Source of the DNA: Boswellia sacra
Lineage: Eukaryota; Streptophyta; Magnoliopsida; Sapindales; Burseraceae
DNA length: 64,000 bases
Assembly: GCA_013180625.2 (NCBI GenBank)
Contig: SNVD02011440.1
Coordinates: 47,316 to 111,315, forward strand
Direction: 5' to 3'
Below the pieces are notes generated by a model. The model ran no database searches. It had not been told where the DNA came from and saw only the letters and a list, made by a program, of their open reading frames with translations. Below, in pieces: positions 48,805 to 60,608 of this stretch (its first letter is position 1; every line of letters starts with the position of its first letter). Position numbers and translations under genes: made by a program.

Positions 48805-50298
48805 GGGATATTAACACTGTGACCCCCTTCTTTTGGCTAAAGTAACACTCTATCTCTCACTTTTAGATAAGTAACATTGACACCCCTAGATTCTAACTGC
48901 CATTAGGGAATCTGTTAAGAAAATTACACTGAGACCCCACTCTTTTGATTGAACTACTTCTGACCCGCACTTCTGGATAAATAACATGAACACCCCCAGA
49001 TTCCATCTGCCGTTAGAGAATCTATTATCCTAGCTAGAAGCTCTTGTGTAAAGACTTAACTACCCTTATTTATCTTATTAATTAACAATTTTATATTGTG
49101 AAGCTTTCTATTGACGTAAATTAAAAAAAAAGTTGTTATGATGTCAGTAAGTGGAAAGAATAAGAATTAAAAAATCAAAAAGTATATTTTATACAAAAAC
49201 TAAAAATCTAATGAATAAAGTATATTTAATTTTAATATTGTATTAAATTGTATTATATAGAATTGAATAAATTTGATACTGTATTCGATTTATCATTGCA
49301 TTGTATACATGTTAAATAATACTGTGTTTAATAAAAGATTGTATTATAGTGTTTTAATTTTTTATTCTAAATTAAAATAATTAACAATCAAAATCCTATA
49401 GATTTTTAATTAAAAAATTCATAAATTCAAATTAATAATTATTCTAAACTTTAATAAATTTAAATTTTTATTTATAAAAAAGATTAAAAATATTTAACTA
49501 AATATGTAAACACATAAATATGCAATTAACTATTTTAATTATTTTTAATATTTAATTGTTTCAATTAAATTTTATTTAATGTAAATAATATATTTAATCT
49601 TATATTTTCTCTATCTCTCTCTCTCTTTCTTTACTTTCCCTTTCTTTTCGTCTCTTGTTGCTTCAAGACTCAAGTTGCAGAGTCTTTACTTTCCCTCAAC
49701 TGCTATACCACTAGGCAGTTGAAGTTGATTTGAAAAAAAAATAGAAAAAATATTTGCGTGCTGCTTCGATTTTTTATTGATTAATTTACAATAGGTTGTT
49801 TCAGATATGGAAATGAGCTGCCATGTGAGATTTTTGCTCATTCTTGTGTTTGCAAATAAGATATATGAACCCATATTGACTTCTTTATTTATTAGATTTT
49901 TAGTTTTTGTATAAAATATAATTTTTGATTTTTTAATTCTTATTCTTTCAATTTACTGACATCATAACAACTTTTTTTTAATTTACATCAATAGAAAGCT
50001 TCACAATATAAAATTGTTAATGAATAAGATAAATAAGGGTAGTTAAGTCTTTACACAAGAGCTTCTAGCTAGGATAATAGATTCTCTAACGGTAGATGGA
50101 ATCTGGGGGAGTTTATGTTATTTATCCAGAAGTGCGGGTCAGAATGTGGTTCAGTCAAAAGAGGGGGGTCACAGTGTAATTTTTTTAACAGATTCCCTAA
50201 CGGCAGTTAGAATCTGGGGGTGTCTATGTTACTTATCCAAAAGTGGGGGGCAGACTGTTACTTCAGCCAAAAAAAGGGGGTCACAGTGTTAATCTCCC
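48805..50298. mobile_element. Mutator-like MITE with about 415-bp inverted arms
   Basis: The ends GGGATATTAACACTGTGACC and the inverse of the right end (GGGAGATTAACACTGTGACC) match. A perfect 9-bp duplication TATTTGAAA flanks it (48796-48804 and 50299-50307), which is diagnostic of Mutator-type insertion. The arms run about 48805-49220 and 49880-50298. The centre contains a Tourist-like stretch (49240-49340). No transposase is visible. Confidence 0.88.
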
Positions 50299-50307
50299 TA
50301 TTTGAAA

Positions 50308-52213
50308 TGATATATTTGGCATTTGGGAATGGATATTTAATTAGATAAAAAAATGAACATTTTGCTAAAATTCTACATAATCTCTCTAATTTGATTATTT
50401 TCTTACGACAAAAGGTCAAAAATCTACCCTCATATAGGCTTTATGATATTTAATTATTAATTGGATAGAACTGAAAGATAAACACCAATACACTGTAACA
50501 TATATCGATCCCATAACACACAAACCAATTAATTAAAGTTCAAAAATTCCATATTGAAACGAATCGAACCAACAACGAAACAATGTGTGTAAATCTCTCC
50601 CTAACATAAAACTTTTTAAAGAAACTTTGCACCAAACCACGCCATGGGAGAGATCCTGCTGTTGAACGAGCAACTATTACTGGTCGAATAATGAGTTAGG
50701 AACTTTACCTTGGAAAGTTCGGAGGACTCATGATGGAATGAGCTTGGAAATTTTGGAAGTCGCGGGCACCAACATCAATGGTCAACCACTAGTATGTTGA
50801 TAAAATAATTTAATTATCTATTAAACTCTGAAAAATTATAACCTTAAGTTTATATACAAATTTAAAAATTTTGTAAGCATGGTATGCTATGGAATATACA
50901 AGTGAAAATGCTTTCATATTGACTATTAAGTGGAAAAAATAATTTAATATACGCAATATAAAAATCCACTAGCTAGTATATTGACAAAAAGACTAAGGCA
51001 ATTTGCACCCAAATTATTACTTCCAACACCCATTTTTCATCAAAATTCTTTATTACTAACATATCCCTGAATAAATTTTATTAAACATACAATAATTTTT
51101 CATAACCAATTTTTTGTTTTAATTCCTTTAGCTAAGATTATGTTTTCGGAAAAGTATTGAACTCTAAAAGGATGCCTTTTACGTGAAACAAAATACCAAT
51201 AATTTCTTGTTTGCATGAATCTGTACATGCACGTTACAAACAAAACGGGTAGATTTTTCATCATTACATACAGTTCATCCCAGATAGATGGAATAGTCAT
51301 ACTTTGAAAAATAATTATATTATTAAGTTAGGATTATGTTATGACGAAGGTCAATTGCAGGTTATGGCTTTCAGATTATACAACAATCTTCAAAGAATAA
51401 AAGAATCGTCATGCACAAGATGCTCTTCAGACGGAAAGAGAGAGGAACACACTGAGACTAAGAAGAGTGCGCAAATAATTTTCAAATTAAATCGCAAAGT
51501 GAAATTTCAACACTGTCTGATGAATTAAATATTTAACTTTTTTGTTTTAATTTAATCTATAAAGTTACAGTTCAATCAAAGAAGAAGAAGACAATGAAAT
51601 TAAAAAAAAAAAAAAAAGAATGATGGATATTTGTAGAAATATTTTAGATTTAAATAATAATAATTAAGTTTAGATGATTTGATATATTAGGGCTATTTTT
51701 GGAATAATAATGGGTGTTCAAAGTAATAATATATCTTTTAAAATTTAACGAAGGATATATAGATTATAGAGTAAATGGGTGTTGAGAATTTAAGTCGGGT
51801 GTAAATAACCCCAACCTATAACTATAAATTTAAGTTTTAAAAATTTCTAAGCATGCCATAAAATATAGAAGTGAAAATTGCTATCAACCACTACTAAGTG
51901 GAAAATAATAATTTAATATACAACACTAAAAAAATTTTAAAAAAAATTCCTACCAATCGTTTTCAACCAAAGTTGACAAAATGATTTCTATACCAATTTG
52001 AATTCTAGCCACAGTCTATGCAAGTGAAAGTGATTTTAAACAATTAGTGGCAGTATACCAAATCGAACTTGTGTCATCTTGATTTGAAACCAAAGCCTAC
52101 AGCATTTTTATTTGCTTTGAAGATAGACTTCTCAGATTCACACAAGCAAATAGACAGAGTTTCACAAACACCATACGAAATGACAAGCACAAGGAATTAA
52201 CTCACTTTCAGAA
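50308..52213. other. Spacer upstream of the LRR receptor pseudogene
   Basis: AT-rich, with no recognised gene. Two short frames (51100-51300 minus, 51304-51528 plus) have no family features that I can name. Confidence 0.5.
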
Positions 52214-53159
52214 ATGAGCAAAATGACGTCTCAGTATCACTTGGTTTTCTTTCAAACCGTCTCTCTTTTTTGCATCACACTAATGCAAGTTTCACATTTT
52301 GCTACTTCTACCACTTCCGTCACTAGAGAATGTGCCAAAAATAATGGGACCGATTATGCTGCCCTGCACGCCTTCAAGTCAATGAGTAGAAGTGATCCAC
52401 ATGGAGTGCTGATCAACTCCTGGAATGATTCTCATCATTTCTGCGAGTGGGAGGGCATTACATGCGGTCGCAAGCATAGAAGAGTGCCCATGCTAGACCA
52501 ACATTCAAGTGGCTTGTTTGGCTCTTTGTCTCCTTACATTGGCAACCTCAGCTTCCTAAAGGAGATTTATCTCTATAACAACAGTATCCAAGGGGAAATC
52601 CAGATTACATGTTTCAAAGCTTTTTAATAACTCCCTGGTTGGAACAATTCCGGCCAACTTGTCCCATTGCTCAACGCTCACATTCTTATCTTTGGGAAAC
52701 AAGAAGTTGGTAGCTAGGAAGACTTCCGCTGGAGTTGGTCTCCTCGTACAGCCTCCAACTATTATCTACAGGGTTGGAGCCAGGAGTTCACATTTAGGGG
52801 GCCAAATTATAAAATAATTCAGAAGCTTAATAAATGTAAATTTAATTTTTTATTTGTATTTGAAATAAAAACAAAATGCTTAAATTATATTAATTGAAAT
52901 TGATATTAGTTTTAAACGTGTTAAAAAATAAAATGATAATAAATTTCGAACATAACTTTTATTTTATTTATAGTTTATTGTAGAAAAAATTAAATATGCG
53001 GTGAACAATAAAATAGTTTTAATAAGCATTAAGGATATTTAACAAACATTCATAAGGTTCAATCTAATATTAAAACCTTTAAAATTAACTTTGACTCTTG
53101 CAGTTTAACAAAACTAATATTAAAATAATGCAGTATAAGTGTGACAAATAATTCTTTAA

Positions 53160-53527
53160 TGTGAAGTGTGAATGTGAGGTGTGAAGGCATTTTTGCCTTT
53201 CACACAATCCTACATTGGTGGGAAACAAAGTGTAAGAGGGGGAGGCTAGGCTATATAATAAAGCCTCCTCCTCCCCTTATAGGTGTCCCAAGCTTATGTA
53301 TTAAGCTTATGCTCTTCTTTCTCCCTTGTTATCTCCTCCATTCTAATTGTGAGAGAGATTGTACATTTTTCTTCATAGTAAAATATTTTCGGTCTTGTCC
53401 CGTGGAGGTTTCCCTCAAATTGAGGGTTTTACCACGTTAAATTTTTGTGCCTTTATTTTTTTTATTACCTTTAATTTATTTATTGTCTTTTATTTGAGCT
53501 GTGGCGGGAGTGCTCAATCTCCTAACA
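53160..53527 (+). repeat. 5' LTR of Copia element 2
   Basis: 368 bp, ending CCTAACA directly before a primer site. TATATAATAAAG near 53251 is a likely TATA box. Confidence 0.93.
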
Positions 53528-53528
53528 G

Positions 53529-53541
53529 TGGTATCAGAGTA
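53529..53541 (+). promoter_or_regulatory. Primer-binding site (tRNA-iMet) of Copia element 2
   Basis: TGGTATCAGAGTA sits one base after the LTR, with a mismatch at its 3' end compared with the usual TGGTATCAGAGCC. Confidence 0.85.
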
Positions 53542-53850
53542 AGGTTGCGAAGGCAGAGCCAAGGGTTAGGGCAGTGAGTGGTTACTTGTATGGTTATTTA
53601 CATGTCTTAGAAAGCTTTGTCAAAAAGACGATAAGAGTCTAAGGAGACTGGGTTTTAAGTGAGACCGCTTGTGACCCCTCCAGTATTTCTTGGAAGCTAT
53701 CCTGGTGTATATTAAATCGTACCGGCACTTACTACTATTCTTGGTTACTGTTTAGCGATGGTGTACGTATACGGATACTGTTACTGTTCACGTATACGAT
53801 ACAATTTAAAGATACTGTTCGCATATACGATATTGTTCACTGCAAGACAA

Positions 53851-56800
53851 ATGGCAGCCAAATTCAAGATAGAGAAGTTCGACGGAAACAACTTTGGGCT
53901 ATGGAAAATAAAAATAAAGGCTATCTTGAGAAAAGAAAATTGCCTTGAAGCAATTGATGGAAGACCAGAAAATATGCAAGATGAAAAGAAATGGGAGAAG
54001 ATAGATGGTGATGCAATGGCAAGTCTACATCTAGCAGTTGCAGATGAAGTGCTGTCAAGTATTCAAGAATTGAACTCTGCAAAGGAGATTTGGGATACGT
54101 TGACAAGCCTATATGAAGCCAAATCTCTACACAACAAAATCTTCTTGAAAAGGAAGTTGTACACTCTTCGTATGTCAGAAACCACTCGGATGACTGAACA
54201 TATCAATACTTTGAAGACGTTATTCTCTCAGCTCTCAACCATGGGGCATAACATAGAAGAGAAGGAACGTGCTAAGCTTCTATTTCAGAGTCTACCTGAT
54301 TCATATGATAATCTCATCCTCAAATTGGCAAATGGTTCGATGAAGTCATCCCTAGTCTTTAATGATGTTACAGCTGCTGTCTTAGAAGAATAAAGCAGAC
54401 GTAAAAACAAGGAAGACAGAATAATGACTTCTCAACAAGTAGAGGCTTTATCCGTCAACAAAGGGAGATCAAAGGAACGTGGTTCCAGTGGGAGTCACAA
54501 TCAGAACAGGAGAAAATCTAAAGGAAGGAAATCTATTAAATGCTACCATTGTGGAAAGTAAGGGCACGTAAAAAATGAGTGTTGGTATCTTAAGAAGAAT
54601 GGAGAGGGAAACATCAAAGGAAAAGAATCTGAGTCATCGGGATCTCAAGGTTGTGTAGCAAGTACTTCAGGGAATGGCGAAATCTTGTGCAGTGAGGCAA
54701 CAACAGTTGTGGAAGGCAGAAAAAGGTTTATGGTTAATTGATTCAGCAGCAACATGGCATATGACTTCTAGAAGAGATTGGTTCTATCAATATAAGCCTA
54801 TCTCAGAAGGGTCTGTGTACATGGGTGATGATCATGCCTTAAAAATTGCTGGTATTGGAACCGTCAAAGTAAAAATGTTTGATGGTACGATTCGCATTAT
54901 CTAAGATATACATGTGACTGGCTTGAAGAAAAATTTGCTATCGATGGGACAGTTGGATGACCTCGGATGTGAGTTTCATACGAAAAATGGCATTATGAAG
55001 GTTGTCAGAGGTTTGCTTGTGGTGATGAAGGCAGAAAAGATTACTGCTAACCTATACATGCTCTATAGAGGAACTGTTCAGGAGGCAGAAACAGCGGTTG
55101 CTAGTTCTGAAGAAGAATTGTCTATGATATGACATCGAAGACTTGGCCATATGTCTGAAAAGGGTTTGAAGATTCTCTCTGATCGAGAACTGCTTCCTGG
55201 AATCAAAACTGTAAGTTTACCATTCTGTGAGCAATGTGTTATTAGCAAGCAGAGTAGACTGAGTTTTAACAGATCTATTGCTAGGAGTAAAAACATTCTA
55301 GACTTGATTCATTCTGATGTTTGGGAATCACCGGTTACATCCCTAGAAGGAGCAAATTACTTTGTATTGTTTGTAGATGATTATTCTAGGAGATGTTGGG
55401 TGTATGTCATCAAGAAAAAGTCAGATGTATTTCCTGTATTTAAAGCCTTCAAAGCACAAGTGGAACTTGAATCCAGAAAAAGGATCAAGTGTTTGAGGAT
55501 AGATAATGGGAGAGAATTCTGCAACAAGGAATTTGATGCTTTTTGCAGTAAAGAAGGTGTGAAACGGCAGAAGACAGTTGCTTACACACCACAACAAAAT
55601 GGAGTGGCAGAGCGGACAAATAGAACTCTCGTAGAAAGAATGAGAGCATTACTTAGGACTGCGGGTCTACCCAAGACATTTTGGACAGAAGCAGCCACTA
55701 TAACATGTTACTTGATAAATAGGTCTCCATCAACAGCAATTCAGATGAAGACACCTATGGAGATATGGACTGGTAAGCCAACTGATTATTCCTCCCTTCA
55801 TATTTTCGGATGTCCTGCTTATGTGATGTATCATGACCATGAAGATACATTTCCAAAATCCAGGAAATGTATCTTCTTGGGACATGCTGATGGAGTAAAG
55901 GGGTATCGCCTATAGGATCCTACTGCCCATAAGGTTGTCATCAGCAAGGATGTTATCTTTGTAGAAGACATGATTAAATGTGAAGAAAGTGATAGCATGA
56001 AAAAAAATGTTGAGACTGTATTAGTACAGGAAGAAACAGTTTCTTCTGAAGTGGTACCAGAACACGATGATCAAGAACCGGTTGAGTCTGAAGCACCTGA
56101 AGTCCGTCGATCAACTCGAGAAAGAAGGGAACCTTCTTGGCACTCAGAGTATGTGATGGCGAGCAATATTACATATTGTCTTCTAACAGAAGATGGGGAG
56201 CCTTCAACCTTTTAGGAGGCTATAAAAAGTTCTGATGCATCTCTATGGATGATAGCAATGCATGAAGAGATGGAAACTTTAGACAAAAACAAGACATGGG
56301 AACTTGTGCCACTACCACATGGAAGAAAAGCCATCTGAAACAAATGGGTCTACAAGATCAAACGTGATGGGAATGATCAAGTGGAGCGATATCGTGCTCG
56401 ATTGGTGGTCAAAGGATATGCCCAGAAAGAAGGAGTTGACTTCAACGAGATATTCTCTCCTGTGGTAAGACTTACAACAATTCGAGCAGTCTTGGCTATG
56501 TGTGCTACTTTTGACTTACACTTAGAGCAGTTAGATGTTAAAACTGCGTTTCTTCATGGAGAACTTGAAGAAGAAATTTATATGCTCCAATCGAAATGTT
56601 TTATTAAAGAAGGAAAAGAGAACTTGGTTTGCAGATTGACCAAATCTCTGTACGACTTAAAACAGGCGCCAAGGTATTGGTACAAGAGATTTGATTCATT
56701 CATCATCAGCCTTGGGGACAACAGACTCAGTTCAGATCATTGTACGTATTACAAGAGGTTTGAGGAAGACTTTGTCATTTTGCTGTTGTACGTGGATGAT

Positions 56801-57720
56801 ATGTTGGTAGCAGGCACTAACAAAGATCAGGTCCAAGAATTAAAGGCACAATTGACTAGGGGATTTGAAATGAAGGATTTAGGACCGGCAAACAAGATTC
56901 TAGAGATGCAAATTCATCGAGACAGAAAAAACGGGAAGATTTGGCTATCTCAAAAGAACTACTTAAAGAAAATTTTGCGCCGCTTCAACATGCAAGATTG
57001 TAAGCCAATTTCCACCCCATTTCCTATTAATCATAAATTATCCTCAAGTATGAGTCCTAGCAATGAAGCAGAGAGGATGAAAATATCTCGAGTACCGTAT
57101 GCATCAGCAGTAGGGAGCCTAATGTATGCTATGATTTGTACAAGACCAGACATTACACAAGCAGTGGGAGCGATCAGTAGATTCATGGCTAATCCGGGGA
57201 GAGAGCATTGGAATTCTGTTAAGAGGATCCTTAGATACATCAAAGGAACCACTAATGCTGCACTATGCTATGGAGGATCAGAGTTCATTGTTAAGGGCTA
57301 TGTTGATTCAGATTTTGCAGGAGATCTTGACAAAAGGAAGTCCACTACGGGCTATGTGTTTACACTTGCAGGAGGTGCTATGAGCTGGGTATCCAAACTA
57401 CAAACTGTTGTGGCTCTATCTACAATAGAAGCAGAGTATATGGCAGCTACACAAGCTTACAAGGAAGCTATTTGGATCAAAAGGTTATTGGAGGAACTTG
57501 GGCACAAACAAGAGAAGATTTCTTTAGTTTGTGACAGTCAGAGTGCCTTGCATATCGCAAGAAATCCAGCCTTTCATTCAAGAACGAAGCATATAGGAGT
57601 TCAATATCATTATGTACGAGAAGTAGTGGAAGATGGAATAGTGGATATGCAAAAAATCCATACGAAGGACAACATAGCAGATGCATTGACCAAACCAATC
57701 AATGCTAACAAGTTCATCTA
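53851..57720 (+). pseudogene. Copia element 2 gag-pol polyprotein with several stops
   Basis: Gag starts at 53851 (MAAKFKIEKFDGNNFGLWK). The zinc knuckle CYHCGK*GHVKNEC near 54540 has a stop inside. Protease motif DSAATWHM is near 54740. Pre-integrase HRRLGHMSEKGLK and CEQCVISKQSR follow, then integrase ([40 protein letters not shown]). RT (56381 on) has [17 protein letters not shown] and YVDDML. RNase H has GYVDSDFAGDLDKRKSTT. Stops are at about 54391, 54560, 54902, 55130, 55913, 56213 and 56336. Domain order is Copia. The copy cannot make a full polyprotein. Confidence 0.93.
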
Positions 57721-57806
57721 GTGTAGAACGTCTTATGGCCTATTAGAGACGTGAGCAGTATGTATAGAGACAAGACTGAAAGGAAAAATGCCTTCAAGTT
57801 GGAGAA

Positions 57807-58174
57807 TATGAAGTGTGAATGTGAGGTGTGAAGGCATTTTTGCCTTTCACACAATCCCACATTGGTGGGAAACAAAGTGTAAGAGGGGGAAGCTAGGCTA
57901 TATAATAAAGCCTCCTCCTCCCCTTATAGGTGTCCCAAGCTTATGTATTAAGCTTATTCTCTTCTTTCTCCCTTGTTATCTCCTCCATTCTAATTCTGAG
58001 AGAGATTGTACATTTTTCTTTATAGTAAAATATTTTCGGTCTTGTCCCGTGGAGGTTTCTCTCAAATTGAGGGTTTTACCACGTTAAATTTTTGTGCCTT
58101 TATTTTCTTTATTACCTTTAATTTATTTATTGTCTTTTATTTGAGCTGCGGTGGGAGTGCTCAATCTCCTAACA
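57807..58174 (+). repeat. 3' LTR of Copia element 2
   Basis: 368-bp copy of the 5' LTR. It is preceded by the purine-rich AAGTTGGAGAA and followed by TTTAA. Confidence 0.93.
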
Positions 58175-59896
58175 TTTAAATTCAAGTGTAATTAACAAAA
58201 TCAAAAGGATATTAAGATTATTTTCAATAAATCAACTTAAATTAACATATGAGTTTCACATATTAGATTAAGTGCATACAGAGAACATTAGGTGGTTTCC
58301 GATATTATATACAAGTAGAAAATATCTAAGATAGATTTGTAAGTTTTATATTTTATTAAAGATAATGATGAATAAAAATTAAAACATGTCAACTTTTTAT
58401 TGAAATTTTAAATAAAAAACAGTTTATAGATAATTTAAGTAGCTAACTATAAACTTTGTGTCATTATAATTTAAATATTTAGGGGGGCCATACATAAGAA
58501 AATCATTTTTTTATATATGAATTTAACATAGATAGACGTTATGTAAGGGAGCTACTTGTAGGCTTGAGGGGGGCTCAGGCCTTCTTAGGCTTGTATGGAG
58601 CTCTGCCCCCGCTTATCTATACACAAAAATAATTTGACTGGAAGCTTTCCAGCTTTTATTGGGGATCTTACCTCCCTGGAAACAATCTTTGCACCTGGCA
58701 ACACCTTTGAAGGAAATATTCCGGATTTATTGGCTCGACTGAAAAAGTTAACATATCTTGTCCTCTCTGAAATCAACCTCTATGGTATTTCTATCTGTCT
58801 TTCATCGTCTTGGAAGTCTTCCACCAAATTTAGGTCTTACTCTTCCTCGACTGCGGTATGCTCATGAAACTTGTTTGGCGGATCTATTCCAGTATCTTTG
58901 TCCACTAATTCAAAACTTAAATTATTGAATTGGGTGGAAATAATTTTTCTGGGCAAGTCTCAGTATTTTGGATGCATGAAAAATCTTAAAAAGCTGCTTA
59001 TATACTCTTAACAGCCTAGGAAGTGAAGAAGAAGATGGGATGAGTTTTATCAATTCTTTAGGCAACTGTATTAATTTGTTGTTTTTGGAGTTTGATAGAA
59101 ACCAATTCAGAGGAGTATTACCTCATTCAATAGCAAATCTCTCAACTACAATCCAATCATTAGAAATGGGCGAGAATCAGTTGTATGGAAGCATTCCTTC
59201 AAGGATAAGTAATCTATTAATATAGAGATGTTACATTTGGATGGGAACCTATGTACAGGCTCAATTCCCAAAGAAATGGGTGAACTTCAGAAACTATATT
59301 ATTTGATTCTTTATGGCAACCACCTCTCAAGGGAAATTCCTTCCTGTTTAGGAAACCTATAATTATTGAACCTATTTGACTTGAGCTGTAACAAATTATT
59401 AGGAGTCGTTCCTTCTGGTCTTGGAAATTTGAAACAACTGGAAGATTTGGATATCTCCAAAAACGACCTCATTGGAACCATCCTAGAAGAAATTTTTGAC
59501 TTATCACACATATGATCAATTTTACTAAATCGCTCCCAAAACCATTTGGTGGGAACATACCTTCAAACAAAGTCTGTCAATGTTTGATATATCTGATAAT
59601 AACATATTTCGTAAAATTCGGAGTGAAATTGGCCTTTCTTCTATCCTTGAATACCTTTATATGGAGGGAAATTTCTTGAATGGATCTATTCCTCTATCAT
59701 TGAGTTCTTTAAGAGGTCTTCAAAAATTTGATCTTTCTCGTAATGATTTGTCTAGGCAAATCCCAAAATTTTTGGAGTCCCTTTCTTTGGTGAGTCTAAA
59801 TTTATCCTTCAATAATTTAAAGGGTGAAGTACCCACAAGAAGAACTTTTGCAAATGCAAGTGTAATATTAGTGTGGAAATAGTAAGAGATTGTGTG

Positions 59897-60442
59897 TGTT
59901 ATGCACAAGCGGAAGTAATTACCAACAGAACAACCAAATGCACAACCACAACTATGCCAGATAATTGAATATAATAGCAACTAAAGAGGCAACCAATCAA
60001 CCACAATGCAGAAATAGAAAACACACCAGGATTTAACGAGGTTCGGTATTAGTACCTACGTCCTCGGGCGCCGCTGAAGAAACTTTCCACTATCTTCAAA
60101 GAGAATTACAAACTTTTGGGCCACAATACAAATACCACAACTATTGGGCCAAACTGCAATTACCCAAATAGTTGGGTCAAACTGTAATTACCCAAACAAT
60201 TGGGCAATACTACAAATACCCAAAATCAAAGGGGAAAAAATAAATATTACAAACTTTAAGGTCCTTACGGAAAGGCCCGTAAACTATGAGGTCTTATTTG
60301 CGAGACCTTACAACTTTAGGGGGTGAAAGATATTTCAATTTGGGACAATAAAATTTTCTCATATGGCTTCCTTTTATAAGGGCCACATGATACCCACATT
60401 TTGCTCTTAACCGATGTGGGATATGAGCCAACAAAACTAACA
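59897..60442 (-). repeat. 3' LTR of Copia element 3
   Basis: 546 bp, from TGTTATGCACAAGC to CAAAACTAACA on the plus strand. It is somewhat diverged from the element 1 LTRs. The internal polypurine tract (AATCTCCACCTTGG, 60443-60456) follows. Confidence 0.92.
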
Positions 60443-60608
60443 AATCTCCACCTTGGCGAATATGCCAACCCACCACAAAACTCTTCTTTTTTCCATATTC
60501 TCTATCACAACTGCAACGCCTCCAAATGCGCCCAATGGCGCGGTCAAACAGGCACAATGTTGATCAAGTCCAAACAATGACTGAACTTGATCGCTGTCAC
60601 AACCTTAG

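Larger units (their letters stand above)
53160..58174 (+). mobile_element. Complete Copia (Tork-like) element 2
   Basis: Two 368-bp LTRs start TGTGAAGTG (TATGAAGTG in the 3' copy) and end CAATCTCCTAACA. TTTAA flanks both sides (53155-53159 and 58175-58179). By eye the LTRs differ at about 10 positions. It belongs to a different family from elements 1 and 3. Confidence 0.95.
52770..58612. mobile_element. hAT-like element in the LRR gene, itself split by Copia element 2
   Basis: The left end AGGGTTGGAGCCAGG and the right end (GGAGCTCTGCCCCCGC) are imperfect inverted repeats. TTATCTAC (52762-52769) and TTATCTAT (58613-58620) form an 8-bp duplication with one mismatch. Joining the flanks restores the LRR frame (LQLLS to IHKNNL). 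Without the nested Copia element it is about 0.83 kb and has no coding capacity. Confidence 0.78.
52214..59896 (+). pseudogene. LRR receptor kinase (subfamily XII type), ectodomain half, split and truncated
   Basis: The first part starts MSKMTSQYHLVFF with a hydrophobic signal peptide. It then has the LRR N-terminal cap (TDYAALHAFKS, NSWNDSHHFCEWEGITC) and first repeats (LFGSLSPYIGNLSFLKEIYL). A frameshift near 52600 follows. At 52769 the frame is cut by a hAT-like element and resumes at 58613 with HKNNLTGSFPAFIGDLTSLE and further repeats to FNNLKGEVPTRRTFANAS. The sequence GNSKRLC, the start of the C-terminal cysteine cap, lies directly at the Copia element 3 border (59897). Several stops and frame changes lie between. 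The transmembrane and kinase parts would lie beyond element 3. Confidence 0.88.

Noticed and set aside
51100..51528. Two small frames on opposite strands as genes
   Set aside because: No splice context, conserved motif or codon pattern supports them; they lie in AT-rich spacer.
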